Shown in pieces: positions 25,744-38,053 of a stretch of 64,000 nucleotides of DNA (position 1 is the stretch's first letter; each line of letters begins with the position of its first letter). The position numbers were made by a program, and so were the translations under genes. Under the pieces are notes generated by a model. That model ran no database searches. It was not told the origin of the DNA and saw only the letters and a program-made list of their open reading frames with translations. Source of the DNA: Parasponia andersonii (taxonomy: Eukaryota; Streptophyta; Magnoliopsida; Rosales; Cannabaceae); assembly GCA_002914805.1 (NCBI GenBank), contig JXTB01000062.1, forward strand, positions 1,026,175-1,090,174, read 5' to 3'.

Positions 25744-26317
25744 CCAGGACTGATCTGAGTTTCTCGGTTAATAAAGTATGTTAGTTCCTCCATGCTCCAA
25801 GTTCATCCTATTGGCAAGTAGTGAAAAGAATTTTATGCTACCTTAAGGCTACATCATCTCTTGGGATCTCCCTTCAGGCATCATCTTATCTCACTCTAAC
25901 TTGCTATACAGATGCCGACTGGGCTAGTTGTCTTGATGATCGATGCAACACTAGTGGTTTTGGTATCTTTTTGGGCCTAAATCTTATTTCTTGGTCCTCT
26001 TCAAAATAAAAGGTCGTTTCCAGATCAAGTGTTGAATCTGATATCGGGCCTTGGTCAATACAGCAGCTGAAATACTTTGGGTAGAGTCTTTTCTTAAAGA
26101 GTTCTGGGTGTCCTTGTCAGCTCCTCCATTACTCTTCTGTGATAACATAAATGCCACCTATTTGGCTGCCAATCCCATCCTTCATGCACAATTAAAACAT
26201 GTTGAGATTAATCATCATTTTGCTCGAGAATATGTCACGACCAATTCACTATTAGTTTATCATCTGCCTTCTGAGGGCCAGCTTGCTGATGCCTTGACAA
26301 AAGCTTTTCCTTCCTAA
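25744..26317 (+). pseudogene. Copia-1 pol, RT end and RNase H
   Basis: The copia frame resumes after Athila-2 (R-T-D-L-S-F-S-V-N-K). The RNase H core has Y-T-D-A-D-W-A-S near 25910 and S-W-S-S-S-K near 25990, and the conserved A-D-A-L-T-K end is followed by a stop near 26317. A polypurine tract (AAGGGGGGA, 26371-26379) leads into the 3' LTR. Confidence 0.87.
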
Positions 26318-26379
26318 CAATTTCTGAGCCTACATAGCAAGCTTATTGTTCTCTCCCAACCAATGATCTTAAGGGGGGA

Positions 26380-26600
26380 TGTTAAACCATAAATTAGTAC
26401 TACAATTAGGAAAATTCTTGTACTCTTCTTGCACATTTTCTCTTTGCATTTCCAGCTTATACATATTAATTTGTTACAACGAATATTCCTCCAGTGAATA
26501 ATATATTTGGTGGTATTGGCTTTTGCTCAGTGACGAACTGGGCAATCACTCAACCTTTCTCTTTGTATTGCTTTCTGTTATTTCTGTATAATCTATCTAT
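26380..26600 (+). repeat. Copia-1 3' LTR
   Basis: It starts with TGTTAAACC after the polypurine tract and aligns with 787-970. It is followed by the target duplication ATATG and then by the remaining part of DOX-A exon 3 on the minus strand. Confidence 0.82.
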
Positions 26601-27479
26601 ATATGGTAGAAGTTGAACCTTACATACTGTTTTGATCGTTCTTCATACTGCTCCAGAAAGCAATTCTCTTCCAAGCTCAAAGTCCTTGTCATGGCCTTAA
26701 GGATAACCTTACTTACTGATTGCATCTTCAGGGAATATTCATGTATAACAGACCTACAATATCAAACAAAATCGAAATGATCTTCTGTGATAAACCAACC
26801 AATACTAAATATGTCAAAATAACCTTTTAGCTAAAAGGTTGGTGAATTAGTATTGAAACTCTTATACTAAGGAGTTTCTAATGTGATTTGGTCCTCATGT
26901 AAGTAGTAAAAACTTGATATGAAATATAAATGGTGGAATCATATTTAACTGTTCTGTTAAATAAATGTGATACTTTACCAAAAAGCTTCTGGACTTTCTA
27001 GCAAGAATTTGAGCCTAAGCTAATCTTCCGAGTAAATTATGATATAAAGGCAGTCAGTCCAATCAAGCTTTTGTTGCTCAGAAAGAACCATGTCATTCCC
27101 ATACCCTTGAATATCATTTTCTTCCCTAAAGTACTTATGCTTCTCTTCCGGTGGAAGTTGAAAAATTGTCTTGTAATTTCACGGACTTGATTTAAATATT
27201 CAAGTGTTATACCATGATTTATTCCCTAAAAAAGCAACAAAAGGCAAGTTTTAAGCTTGATTAAACATGGTTAGAGTCAGAGACAACAAAAAATAATTAA
27301 AGGGCAGTCCCATAAGCATAGTCTCTTCACAAAACTATTTCAATTATATTCTATATTTTCTATGCAAATATGGATCGTGTTCCTCTTTCTATGATTGATA
27401 TAAGTATCAAAGTTACAAGAGATTTCTCAACATTGAGAGTTTCTAATACTTTTACCTGCGCTGATCTTTTGGATAAATG

Positions 27480-27726
27480 CTATTTTTTAAAATAGTAACT
27501 AGTAACTAGCAACTAGTTTTCAAATACTAGTAACTAGTAAACAAAGTTATTTGAAATAAATAAAAAATAAAAAGTAAAAGATAAAAGGAGAGAAGAAAAA
27601 TATTTTAACTAGAAATAGAAGTAGGAAAAATAATAAAAGTTACCGGGACCAAAAAAAGAATGTGTTAAAACTGATAACTGTAACCAGTTTCAAACACGAA
27701 TAACTAGTAACTATTTTGAAAAATAG
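27480..27726. mobile_element. MITE-like inverted-repeat element in DOX-A intron 1
   Basis: The left end CTATTTTTTAAAATAGTAAC (27480-27499) and the right end at 27702-27726 are near-perfect inverted copies about 25 bp long. The 247-bp unit is non-coding and AT-rich, and motif AACTAGT is repeated inside. No clear target duplication is seen, so the class is open. Confidence 0.5.
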
Positions 27727-28235
27727 TATATTTTTAATAATAACTTTAGAAAACAACACTTTTCTAAAAGAAAATGCATTCAAAAATTGGAAAGGAACTG
27801 ACCCACTATATTTTTCAAATTCTTTTAAAAAAAAAGGGTCGTACATGACATAATTTTCTCATAAATTTATATCTGGGCTTGAACTTTAGTATAAGAATGG
27901 GTGTTTTAGTCAAATAGCTGAATCTTGGATCATAGTTTGTAAAATGGCCATTTTTCAAACACTATTAAAAAAATAGCTGAATTTTTAAAAGATCTTAAAA
28001 AATAGAAAAATGTTGATTTACTTTTTGAAAATTGATTTACTTTTTCAAAAAAAAAAAGATTTACTTTATAAAAAATAGTCCAAGTAAAAATGGCTATTTA
28101 TTGAAATCAAATTATAAGATGGTTATTCATTACATTGGTGTAAAAAACATCCATTTTTTAAATCGATCTTAAAAAAAGGTCATTTCTTACTTAAATATAA
28201 GTGATCTTTAGTGAAGCTGAATTGTTAGAGTTGAT
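27727..28235. other. DOX-A intron 1 remainder, AT-rich
   Basis: Intron text of DOX-A with long A and T runs. No gene seen. The donor at its upstream end (complement of AC at 28236-28237) is intact. Confidence 0.5.
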
Positions 28236-29081
28236 ACCTGAAAGCAATCCCATGTGTTGAGAGACAAGACCGACTCTAAGGCTAGGCAAATAAGGCCATT
28301 GCCTAAGACCTTTTGAGAACCAAGTTCCACTAGTAGGGGAAAAAAAAAGACATGAAAAAGGCTGAATTTTGACTAATGAAAGGCTTAAACTATTTTTTTT
28401 TTTAAAAGTAAACTAAAGAGAGCCAACTAATATAACACTCACAATTTTATTTGTGTTCTGAAAGCTATGCGGCTTACAATACTCTCTCCATCTACTCATA
28501 ATAATATTATCGGCCATCTATATCTCATACATGTCTAACTTAAAAAATAATAATAACATGCCAATCTCAAGAAAAACAAAGTATGTCGTGCACATAAAAC
28601 ACTCACCAAAGACAAGGGTGAGCATGCATGTTTAGGCTTACGCTTTAGCTATTACTTCTTTATTATTCTCAGATTCTCATCTCTCTATTGCCGAGTTAGC
28701 TTTAGTTATATCCATGTATTACTTATCTCTCTCGTTTTTGGATTCTCTCAAAACTTCTCTCAAATTCTATCATTGTTTTTCAAGTGCAAAAAGAAGACCA
28801 ATTGATTGACTGAGTCTGACCGTTTTGCTACAAGTTCTAGATTTATTCTTCAGTTATTGTTATTTATTTTATTTGAGATTCGTAAAATATAAATTTGTAA
28901 GTATATTATTAATTTTATTTGTGAAATTAAAATTAGTTATTACATTTTTCAATTTTCATTGTCGTTATTCTTTGTAAGAATCTAAGATATTATATATTTT
29001 TTTATTAGAGTGCTTATCTTCTATATAGTTTAATTATCAATAATAATTAGAATTCAGAATCATAGAATATCTAATAGAAAA

Positions 29082-31506
29082 TATGAATCTAGTTATGAGA
29101 AACTTAAGAAAAAAAGAAGAGTAGAAAAATTGATTGAATTTTAAAAAGGTGCTCTTAATAAGTTTATTACAAGCAATAAAAATTATGAGAATACAAGTAA
29201 AAAGTTAAGAAAACATAGAAGAGTCTAACATGAAGAAATTGAAGATCCCATTCAAAATTTACATAATGTTCTTCCAAATACTTTTGACCCCAAAATATAG
29301 AAAAATGTTATTATTGATGATAAGTGAAGAGATTTATTAGTAAAAAAAAGTCCAATTAGAGAAAATACCATAAATTTTCCAAACGACAATATTCTAGGCA
29401 TTCCTTATATACGAAAATTATTAAATGAAGGGAAACGTGATAGAAAATAGTTGGTTGAATCAAAAGATTTTAATAAAATATATTGTTTTGTTGTGGGTTA
29501 TTTAACACAAAATATAACACAAGTCAATTAAGTAATAAAGGATCCAATGATTAGAAAGTTCTAATCTTAATAGTAAACTAAAAAGTCGTGAAATAACTAA
29601 TGAGTATATAGCGAACATGAGTACTTAGATTAATTTAGAATCAAGGTTGTTAAAGAATAAGATAATTGACAAAAATATTCAAGAAAAGATTAATAGAGAA
29701 AAGAACATTGAAAAAAAGTTCTAATAAGAATAATTATTGTTGTAAAGAATTTAGCTAAAAACAATTTACCTTTGTATGGAACAAATGAGAAGATATATCA
29801 GCATAACAATAGAAATTATTTAAGTCTAATTGAAATGATTACTGAATTTGATCCAATAATACAAGAACATACTCTACGTATACAAGATGGTAAAATTTAT
29901 AATCATTATTTTGGACATAATATCCAAAATGAGCTAATACAAATGCTATCTCTTGAAATTAAAAATACAATACTTAAAAAATTTAAAGATGCAAAATATT
30001 TTTCAGTTATACTTGATTATACTCCAGATGCAAGTCATCAAGAATAAATGTCTCTTACCTTAAGATGTGTAAATATTACAAAAAGTCCAATAAAAGTAGA
30101 AAAATATTTTTAGAATTTCTAATAGTAGATGATACATGAGGAAAAGTTCTTTTTAATGAACATGTAAATGCAATTAAAAATCTTGAACTTGATATTAGTG
30201 ATATAAGAGGTTAAAGATATGATAATGGATCTAATATGAAAGAGAAGCAACAAGGTGTACACAAAAAGATTATTGGAGATAAATATTAGAGCATTTTATA
30301 TACCTGGTTGTCATAATCTTAATCTTATAATTTCTAATGTAGTGACGTCTTGTCCTAGAGCTATAATATTCTTTGAAGTTTTATAACGTATATATACATT
30401 GTTCTCTTCTTTACTAAAACAATAGAAAATGCTACAAAATAATATATTTAATTTGACTGTCAAATTATTACTACAAATACGTTGGGAAAGTCGTATTGAA
30501 AATATTAAGGTAGTTAAGTTCAAGCTCCAAAAATGAGAGATGCTTTACTTGAACTAGCTGAAACTAGTGAAGATGCTAAAATAAAAAGTTAATCTAAATG
30601 TCTCGCAATGTATGAGTTAGAAAATTTTGAATTTTTGTTGGGCACAACTATTTGGTATGATATATTAATTGCTGTTAATTTAGTTATCAAGATGTTACAA
30701 AATATAAATATGAAAATTGATATTGCTATAGAACAATTGAAGGTCTTCTTTCTTTTTTTGGAAAGTATAGAGAAAATGGATTTACATTAGCTATGATTTC
30801 AACTAAAGAAATCACAAATGAAATGGAAATAGAACCTAAATTTCATGAAAAGTGAATGATTCGTAGAAAAAATAATTTGATGAGAATCTTAATGGTGAAA
30901 GAATAATACAATTTGCTGAGAAGTCTTTCATAATTAATTATTTTGTTTATATAATAGATCAAGCAATTTCTTCTCTTAAAAGGAGATTTGAACATTTTAA
31001 AGTATATAATTTTTTTTTATTTGATATTAAAAAATTAAAGTTCTTAGATAATGATAATTTAAAAAGTTATTGTCTCAATCTTGAATATGTACTAAAACAC
31101 AGTGAGGATTCTGATATTGACAATTTAGATTCATTTTCTAGATTAAGAGTACTAAGAGAAATTTTCCAAAAGAATTTAATTAACATAATTAAAAGACTCG
31201 ATTATATAAAAAAGAGTAGGTTCTTTTCCAAATACTTTTATTGTTTATAGAATATTGTTAACCATTCTAATAATAGTTGCTTCTGCAGAAAGGGGTGTTC
31301 TAAATTAAAAATATTAAAATTTTACCTTAGATCAACAATATCAAGGGGCTGTTCTAAATTTAAAATATTAAAATTTTACCTTAGATCAACAATATCATGA
31401 CCAAAATTGAATGACTTAGCTATATTATTTATAGAGCAAGATATACTGGCCAATATTGAATACAAAAATATAATTATTTTGCATCTAAAAAAGCTAGAAA
31501 AATAGA
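29082..31506 (+). pseudogene. hAT transposase relic (TTF finger, DUF4371, hAT dimerisation)
   Basis: The N-terminal R-K-K-R-R-V-E-K-L-I segment is near 29110, the TTF-type zinc-finger region is near 29410-29520, and the DUF4371 core open piece is 29772-30047 (N-Y-L-S-L-I-E-M-I and F-S-V-I-L-D-Y-T-P-D). The C-terminal dimerisation motif (L-N-D-L-A-I-L-F-I-E) is near 31405-31440. Numerous stops and shifts separate these blocks. A 53-bp tandem duplication at 31291-31396 disrupts the start of the dimerisation domain. Confidence 0.8.
31291..31396. repeat. 53-bp tandem duplication inside the hAT relic
   Basis: Two copies, 31291-31343 and 31344-31396, start AGGGG(C)TGTTCTAAATT and end in ACAATATCA. 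They are nearly identical, so the duplication is younger than most of the decay around it. Confidence 0.85.
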
Positions 31507-31880
31507 TTTTAAATAGAAAAATTAAAACTAAATTTATAGCCCCCTTTCAAAACATAAAATAAAAATCATATGATTTCATTTCAAATTTTGCCTAAAACCT
31601 CAACTCACGTTACCTTGCTGAGAGTTGACTTAAGCTTCTGAAATTCTTGCGGAGAAGTACCAAGAAGACCAACATAAATATCAATAACAGGAATCTCCAT
31701 AAGTGGGGCACTGGGATCTCGACTATAACCATCTTTGTATATATAGTTTTCAGGCACTTGTTCCCCATTAAAGGTCAATTCTTGTACAGTTTTTGAATGT
31801 GAGCACATCTTCGAAATGTCCACGAGAGAGATGGATTGAGTTTCAGCTTGGTGCTTTGTCTCAAAGTAAAATCTCAACTC

Positions 31881-33194
31881 GGATGTTTCTCGAGGCTATT
31901 TGGACTTTTAGATGGAACTACACGTTTTTTCATGCACTTCATTATAGCCATTGAATTACCATTAGATGGTGATCCGACTTAAAAAAAATTACCTATAAAA
32001 TAAAAAAATACACAACCGTACATATATATATATATATATATTTATTGGAGATTGTCAATTCGAAAAGGATTTTCTTTGATTTTAGCTAAATTCAGAAAGA
32101 ATCAGAAGAATCGAATTCTTATTTCATTGAAGTTTTAAGTCTTCAGAACTCTAGTTGACATATCAAATTATTTAGGGTGGCTCCCCTATTATTTCTCTCT
32201 CCACCCTTGGTTTATATAATGTTTACTTTACAAAAATATCGTTGTATAAAATGATATTAATAGACAGATATAGTTGTAAACATTTAAATATTATTTCTTT
32301 GCACATACCCTCAAATATACAATTCAATTTAACCATAAGTCGTAAAATTTATTTCGGTATCTGTTCTTTTTATTTGTCCTTTATCTCTTTGTTAATGAAG
32401 TTTTATTGATCCGAGGTTAAAAAAACATAGTCCCCCTAAAATCTAAAAGCTTCGCATTCAATTACTAATAAGATTTTGTTTTCTATTTTTCGTAATATTC
32501 ATCTTTAGGTTTTATTTATGAATCTAGTGGAAGTTTTATAATTAAAACAAAAAAAAAAAGAAGTAATATACAATCTCTAGTTAGACTTTATAAAAAATTG
32601 AAAAGAAGTTTCGTTCAGTATATGGATTCGTCATTCATATATATTAACATAAATGTATAATTTCATTTTTGAGGAATAACTATACAATATTGGATCATAA
32701 AATAAACAATTTCGATCTCAGTTCATAAATAAACAGTTGCAAATGTTCACATTTAATTTGTATTGTATAATATGAATCTTGTTGTACTTATAATTACTCT
32801 AATATGTGAAAAGATTATTTTTGAGGAGACAATATACATTCGATCTCCGAGGAGAAACAAACAGAAAAAGAAGAAGGTATAGAAAAAAGAGAAGGTAATA
32901 ACTAGTAAGATATTATTAAGAGTATAAAAAGAAATTTTTTTTAATTATTTTTAAAGAATTTCATAATAGACATTTTTGCTATTAATGAAATTCAAGAGGT
33001 GTATTAAAAGAAAATCTAAAAATTTTAAAATTTAAAATAAAAAAGCTCTTTAAAAAAGAGATAAGGAGAGAAAAAATAGGTGATAATAGAACTACCCAAT
33101 TATTTGTCTATGGAGTAAACACCAGCTTACAATTATTTAAATCAAAACAATTTAAATTATTTCTTAATCAAAACAAGAAGGCAAATGCTAGCTA
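31881..33194. other. AT-rich intergenic stretch
   Basis: No gene seen. It contains a (TA)n run near 32023-32041 and many A/T homopolymers. It includes the ancestral upstream region of DOX-A, but no promoter element can be assigned with confidence. Confidence 0.5.
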
Positions 33195-34019
33195 GCATTA
33201 ATAGGGAGCTTCTAATATACGGTATACCCAAATGGGTGTATCAATACACCCATAAGTGTTTTGATTGGCTGAGGAGGTTTGGTGGCCCACATAAACTGTG
33301 TTATTGGGTTATGATATATTATAGGCATCTATGCAAATCTGTTAGTGACTATTGTTATTTGATGGTGGATTCTTGTCCTGTTAATTAGTCAATTAGTATC
33401 ATTTAGGGTTTTGAATTGATTTAAGGCACGTGATTGAACTATATGAGAATTTGAGAGAAATTTTATTAAATATGCTCCAAATGAGAGCCATTTACAAGCA
33501 CAAGATCTTTCCACTAATTATTTAAAAAATATGACTCTCTGACCAAAATACCCTTAAAAGCATAGTTTTAATTTTTTGGTTTAAAAAAATCAGAAGAAAA
33601 AAAAAAGGAAAAAAAAGAATAGTCACTCTTTCACTCACTCGTTTTCCAATGGTTACTTTCTCTCACTCACTCTTTCGGTCATTCTTTTCTCCTCCTCTAT
33701 TCACTATTGAAGCTCCTTTGCTCTCTCTCTCTCTCTCTCTCACTCAGTCGAATTTCAAGTTTTCACACTCTTTTTCTCTCTCTCGCTCAAATATCTCACT
33801 TAGTGAGTTGGATCCGAGGTCAATTTAGACCACCATCACGCCTTCCTCTCATTTAGAATCGAATTCGTACGACAATTATGCCAACAATATAGCGAAGTTA
33901 AGGTACATTTTCTCGTTTTTGAATACATTAGAATTTACGGTTTTTGTGTGTAAATAATGCATAGAATCTTATAACTCAAAATTGTTGATTTGAATGCAAA
34001 ATCAAGTCTGAACTGATTA

Positions 34020-34720
34020 ATAGGTTTCAATTCGATCCCATTCGATTGCATTTTCGATTTGATTCGAATGATTTTGATTAATTTTTATGAGTTTTGACGA
34101 ACATTTGATGGTTTGTAGTGGCTAAAATTTTGGCTATATTCGATAGTATTTCGATTAGATTCGATAATTGTGCATTTGAGAAGCCTGCAATCAATTCGAT
34201 GCTTTTCGTTAGTATTCGACTATAATTTGGTGTATGTTTAATTTAATTCAATGGATTTTGACTGCACTCAATTCGAATTCAATGTCTTAAATATTAGTAG
34301 ATAATTCGATATTATTCGATTGTATTCAATACTATTTCAATGCATTTAGTATAGTAGATATTTTGATTATATTCGATTTTTTTGACACTAATTTGATACA
34401 TATGTTAAATGGCTATAATTCGATTATATTCGATTGTATTTGATACTAATTCGAAGTATTTGGCTGAGGAATATAATTTGATATTATTCAATAGTGGTTT
34501 GATATTAATTCGATTCTTTTACATGTGAATGCTATTTTCGATGATTTTTTATGCCCTTCAATTATTGTTTGATTATTTTCCCTATTTATGTTTACTTCAA
34601 TTCTTTTCGATGTAATTCGAAGGTTTTCCAATTTTTTCTCTACCTTAGGTATATGGTTATTATTAGATACTATTTCGATTGTTTTCGACTAAATTCGGCT
34701 TTGTTTCGATAGGCTTTCAA
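34020..34720. repeat. Dense degenerate TTCGAT motif array in the MULE
   Basis: TTCGA followed mostly by T, A or C occurs more than 20 times in about 700 bp, usually as ATTCGATT or TTTCGATT, with no fixed spacing. The complementary ATCGAA form recurs at 36600-36810 on the other side of the transposase relic. There is no open frame. Confidence 0.75.
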
Positions 34721-34912
34721 TAATCTTTCCCAACAGTTACAATATGCTATTTATTTTGATTATATTTGATGCTATTCAATGGTAAAGATAATTGAATTTT
34801 TATACCATTTTAGATATAGAAGTTAATTGTACACTTCGAGCAACACTACATTAGGAGGGTTATATTTCGTGATAGCTCGGTTATACTAAAAATTAAGGAA
34901 CATTTTGAGGTA

Positions 34913-36390
34913 TTGGACTTGATTGAAAGAGCAAAAAAAAATGTCCCTTTGAACAGTATTTCGAGGCACTTTTACTATAGTTTTCTAGGGTACTTATTCA
35001 TCAGCTTTTACTTAGGAAGATGGAGTCTCCAGGTGATAAGAAGGAGATCCATTTCTTCTTCTATAAATGAAGTCTATACATCACATTTCTTTTTCTCCAA
35101 CATATACAAAAATGATGGCAACCACCGGTATGATGCTTCGGGTATCCCTCTAACGTAAGTAAGGGCCTTTTCTCTATTCCTCCAAACCATATTATAAATC
35201 ATGTTAATGCCATATTTAATATGAAAATCTTTCCTTATTTGATGAGCCAGATAATTAGGTTTACTATTAGTATATTTTCTCTTGATGTATTACCCAACAA
35301 GCCATGATGCCATTTGACGATTGTCCTTGTGCCTTACTACCAATATACATTTCTGAGTAGACACATAGCTATGTATTTCAAACATATCTGACTTCTCTAA
35401 CTTTCTACCTCTCAAGTGCTAATAACATTTGTCATCTATACAAGTTATATACTAGATACCTTTCCTCGACTTTTTCACCTTAAATTCTTTTTTTTTTTTT
35501 GCATTGCAAGTAAATGTACCTTCATCTTCAATTTAAGTTTATTCTCAAATAATTAACCCACCTTTATTGTCCCTGTACTAGCATCAAATGATAAAGGAAA
35601 ACTAAAATCAATTGTGGCATTCTCACTTTATGGTGCATCTTCATCACGAAATATTAGACTGCTCTATTTTTGCTCCTGTTCCAATATTCTAACTTTTCAC
35701 AAATGAATGCTTGAAGTACCAGGTGTTTTAGTTACTTTATTTGCCTCTACCCATTCTAGTATAACAACTTGTAATTTCTGTTTCCCACGTGCAATACCAG
35801 CTTTTTCTTTACGCATCAACTAGGACATAGTGTCATAATTGTCATTATTACGAGCATTATCTAACATTGAATGATCCTCATCAGAGTTCAAGTTCATCTT
35901 GTCACCATGAAAAGCCATCACTTCTCCTGGATGCATGGCATCTTCCTCTAATCATTCAATTGCTTATGCGCGTCACTATAATTATTTAATAGAGCACAAA
36001 TTACTGGAACACATGGGGGACTTGATGTTCAACTAGATCACATAGACTTGGATCATATAGTTGAGCTTTGGTGTGATAATCTTCATTTTCTTTCTTTGCT
36101 ATTTCAGGCACATATGATTACATTTGATTGTATCTTTCGGCCTCAATATTTAGACGACACCTTTTTATCATAGTTATACACAAAGGTGTACGATGCTGAA
36201 TGAAGATGGAATACTCATCAAGGAAAAATTCGATATCGGCATCATTAGTAAGGATTATTGGTGGAAGCATAATACCATCTATCCTGAAACGAACTTTGAG
36301 TTCTAAATCAAAACAACTTTTTCAGGTCCAATAACCTCATGCAAATTGTCCACAGGACTTGTGTAACTAATATTTTTTGAAGTAGCCATG
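34913..36390 (-). pseudogene. MuDR-type transposase relic in the MULE
   Basis: Read on the minus strand, a block near 36300-36130 carries F-R-I-D-G-I-M-L-P-P and F-F-L-D-E-Y. A block near 35390-35160 matches the MuDR N-terminal domain pattern (S-D-M-F-E-I-H-S-Y-V, then N-R-Q-M-A-S-W, K-Y-G-I-N-M-I, V-W-R-N-R-E). A short continuation toward 34913 has G-I-P-E-A-S-Y-R-W-L-P, the usual lead into the MULE catalytic domain, which itself is missing. Frequent stops make it non-functional. Confidence 0.7.
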
Positions 36391-38053
36391 CCCTTACTTT
36401 TTTTTCTATTAAAAAGCCAAAGATCTTTCTCCTAAATATATTTCCAATCTCCATTATACATCATTATGATGTTCACACGTCAAAAATCTATAATAGGTAA
36501 AAAGATTGATTTAAGAAATAAATAAATCAAAATATAAAGAAAGAAAAAAAATTCCAAAAAAACTGATCTCGATTGAACTTGTATTAAATAACATTGAACA
36601 AAATTTTTGACCCCAAATCGATGCCCATCAAAGTATTTCACTAAACTGCAAATTTTATCTACGTCGAATTACCATTAAAAAACATTGAAATTCGATACAT
36701 ATCGAACACTCATAGAAATTATATCGAAATTTATTGAAATTTTTATTTTAAATTTTTTCTATAAAAAATAATCAAATTACATCGAAATGCATCGAAAATT
36801 TCGATCATTGTCGCGGGTTTTACCTAAAGCTAGAGTAATTTCTCAAAAAATGACTTAAATTCAATTTTTTTAATGTAAATTAACCTCAAAACACATAAAA
36901 ATTTATATCTAAACTATTTTAAATAATACTCATAATATTTAATGTTGAAATCACTTACCCATTTGAAGATTCTCTCTTTGTTCTTTGTGTTTGTAGTGCA
37001 TCTTGTGGAGACATCTTTTTCTCTTTTATTTTGATGTCCAATGCCTTTATATGAGTTTCTATAAATATTGATTTAGCTTGTTTTAGCTGAAAAAGAGGAA
37101 AAGAAGGTTGAAGATTGAAGATTGAGAAACTTAGAAGAAAAGAAATGGAAGAAGAAGAAGAAAGAATAAGAGTGAAATTTCTAGGTCTGAAGCAAGAAAG
37201 CGGAATATTTTGGGGGTAATTAAGTCATTTTAAAAGGGTGTAATCATATTTTTGAATAATTATCGAATGAGTCATATGTTTATAAATAATCCTCATTTTG
37301 AGCGTATTTAATGAAATTTCTCGGTTCCGAAAAGAGGACGGCTCAATAATAGAGTACAACATTACTTCTTGGGTGAAACTCACTCTCGGTAGAGTCAAAC
37401 CATCCATCGCCTACCATCATTTTACTCGCGTTGCCCGCCATCGTCTGCCCACTCTATTGCCACATTGCTCACCGCCTTCTTGCAACTGTCCATCCAAAGT
37501 TCTTTGACTTCTCTCATTTTTTATTTAGCAAATCAAGTTTTTCTATTGCACTTTCTCTCTTTTGGGTTCATTTTTATTTTGTCTATAATTCGATTTTGCA
37601 ACTAGATATTCTTATTCATGATAAACCTAATTTATGTAAAAGCTGGAAATTAAGCAATTTAGCGTGCTATTATTAAGGGTAACAATTAGATTTAATAGGG
37701 TTTTTTTGGCTAAATTAAGGTGATATGCAAATGGGTTCGAATTGTTCTACTAAGCAATAGTTCTATTACATTTCAATCAAATTTTTATCACTTTACAGAT
37801 TCAATACATGTTCCAGAACTTAGCTTTTCTTAGTTTATTAAGAATAAAATAAAATGAACAATCTATTTTTACATGGATATACACTATCTCTCTTTCTCCA
37901 TTCAACCGAATGATCACATATTCTGCGGACCTATTAAAGTGATAGTAAACTAAGAATCTAGTCCACTCTTTTCTAACTACACAGGTAGCATAGAAGGATG
38001 TATTGATACACCCACTTAGGTATACCGTACCCTAGAAGTACCCCTAATTAATA

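Larger units (their letters stand above)
787..26600 (+). mobile_element. Ty1/copia retrotransposon (Copia-1) inserted in DOX-A exon 3, carrying two nested gypsy elements
   Basis: Two related LTRs (787-970 and 26380-26600) flank a primer-binding site, a broken gag-pol and a polypurine tract. The 5-bp target duplication ATATG lies at 782-786 and 26601-26605. The dioxygenase exon reads across these points in the same order as in the uninterrupted paralogue DOX-E near 48310-48320, which fixes the insertion. Without nested insertions the element is about 4.9 kb. Domain order is gag, zinc knuckle, protease, integrase, RT, RNase H, typical of copia. Many stops and frameshifts make it inactive. The exact last base of the LTR is uncertain by a few bases because no clean CA end is visible. 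Confidence 0.88.
28264..31616 (+). mobile_element. Degenerate hAT transposon in DOX-A exon 1
   Basis: The 8-bp target duplication is GTTGAGAG at 28256-28263 and GCTGAGAG at 31617-31624 (one mismatch). Exon 1 of DOX-A reads across it, by comparison with DOX-E at 49720-49745. The ends carry degraded inverted repeats: GACTCTAAGGCTAGGCAAA near 28271 and, inverted, TTTTGCCTAAAACCTCAACT near 31587, as in plant hAT elements whose transposase has a TTF zinc finger and DUF4371. It is 3353 bp long and encodes a dead transposase. Confidence 0.82.
610..31880 (-). pseudogene. DOX-A: 2-oxoglutarate/Fe(II) dioxygenase pseudogene split by transposons
   Basis: This is a minus-strand relic of a soluble plant 2OG/Fe(II) dioxygenase (SRG1 / norcoclaurine-synthase-like family). 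Exon 1 runs from about 31880 to 28238 and is interrupted by a hAT element. Exon 2 is 27225-26979. Exon 3 is 26753-26601 and continues at 786-610 on the other side of a 25.8-kb copia nest. Exon boundaries match DOX-B and DOX-E: exon 1 ends in W-D-C-F-Q before GT, and exon 3 ends before GTGTTA. The metal ligands H-T-D survive in exon 3. It is clearly dead: a stop two codons before the conserved D-E-S of exon 3, a one-base deletion in exon 2 after the FF of the RQFF motif, a stop after E-D in exon 2, indels in exon 3, and no recognisable exon 4. Identity as a family relic is firm; the original substrate is unknown. Confidence 0.9.
33204..38044 (-). mobile_element. Dead Mutator-like element (MULE) with inverted terminal repeats
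   Basis: The terminal inverted repeats are about 45 bp: the left end starts GGGAGCTTCTAATATACGG and the right end, inverted, starts GGGGTACTTCTAGGGTACGG; both continue to a shared GGGTGTATCAATACA. A 9-bp target duplication is GCATTAATA (33195-33203) and TAATTAATA (38045-38053), seven of nine matching. A degraded MuDR-type transposase lies on the minus strand in the middle. Length 4841 bp. Confidence 0.78.

Noticed and set aside
34020..34720. A CRISPR-like or true tandem array
   Set aside because: The motif is short, degenerate and irregularly spaced, with no constant repeat-spacer pattern.
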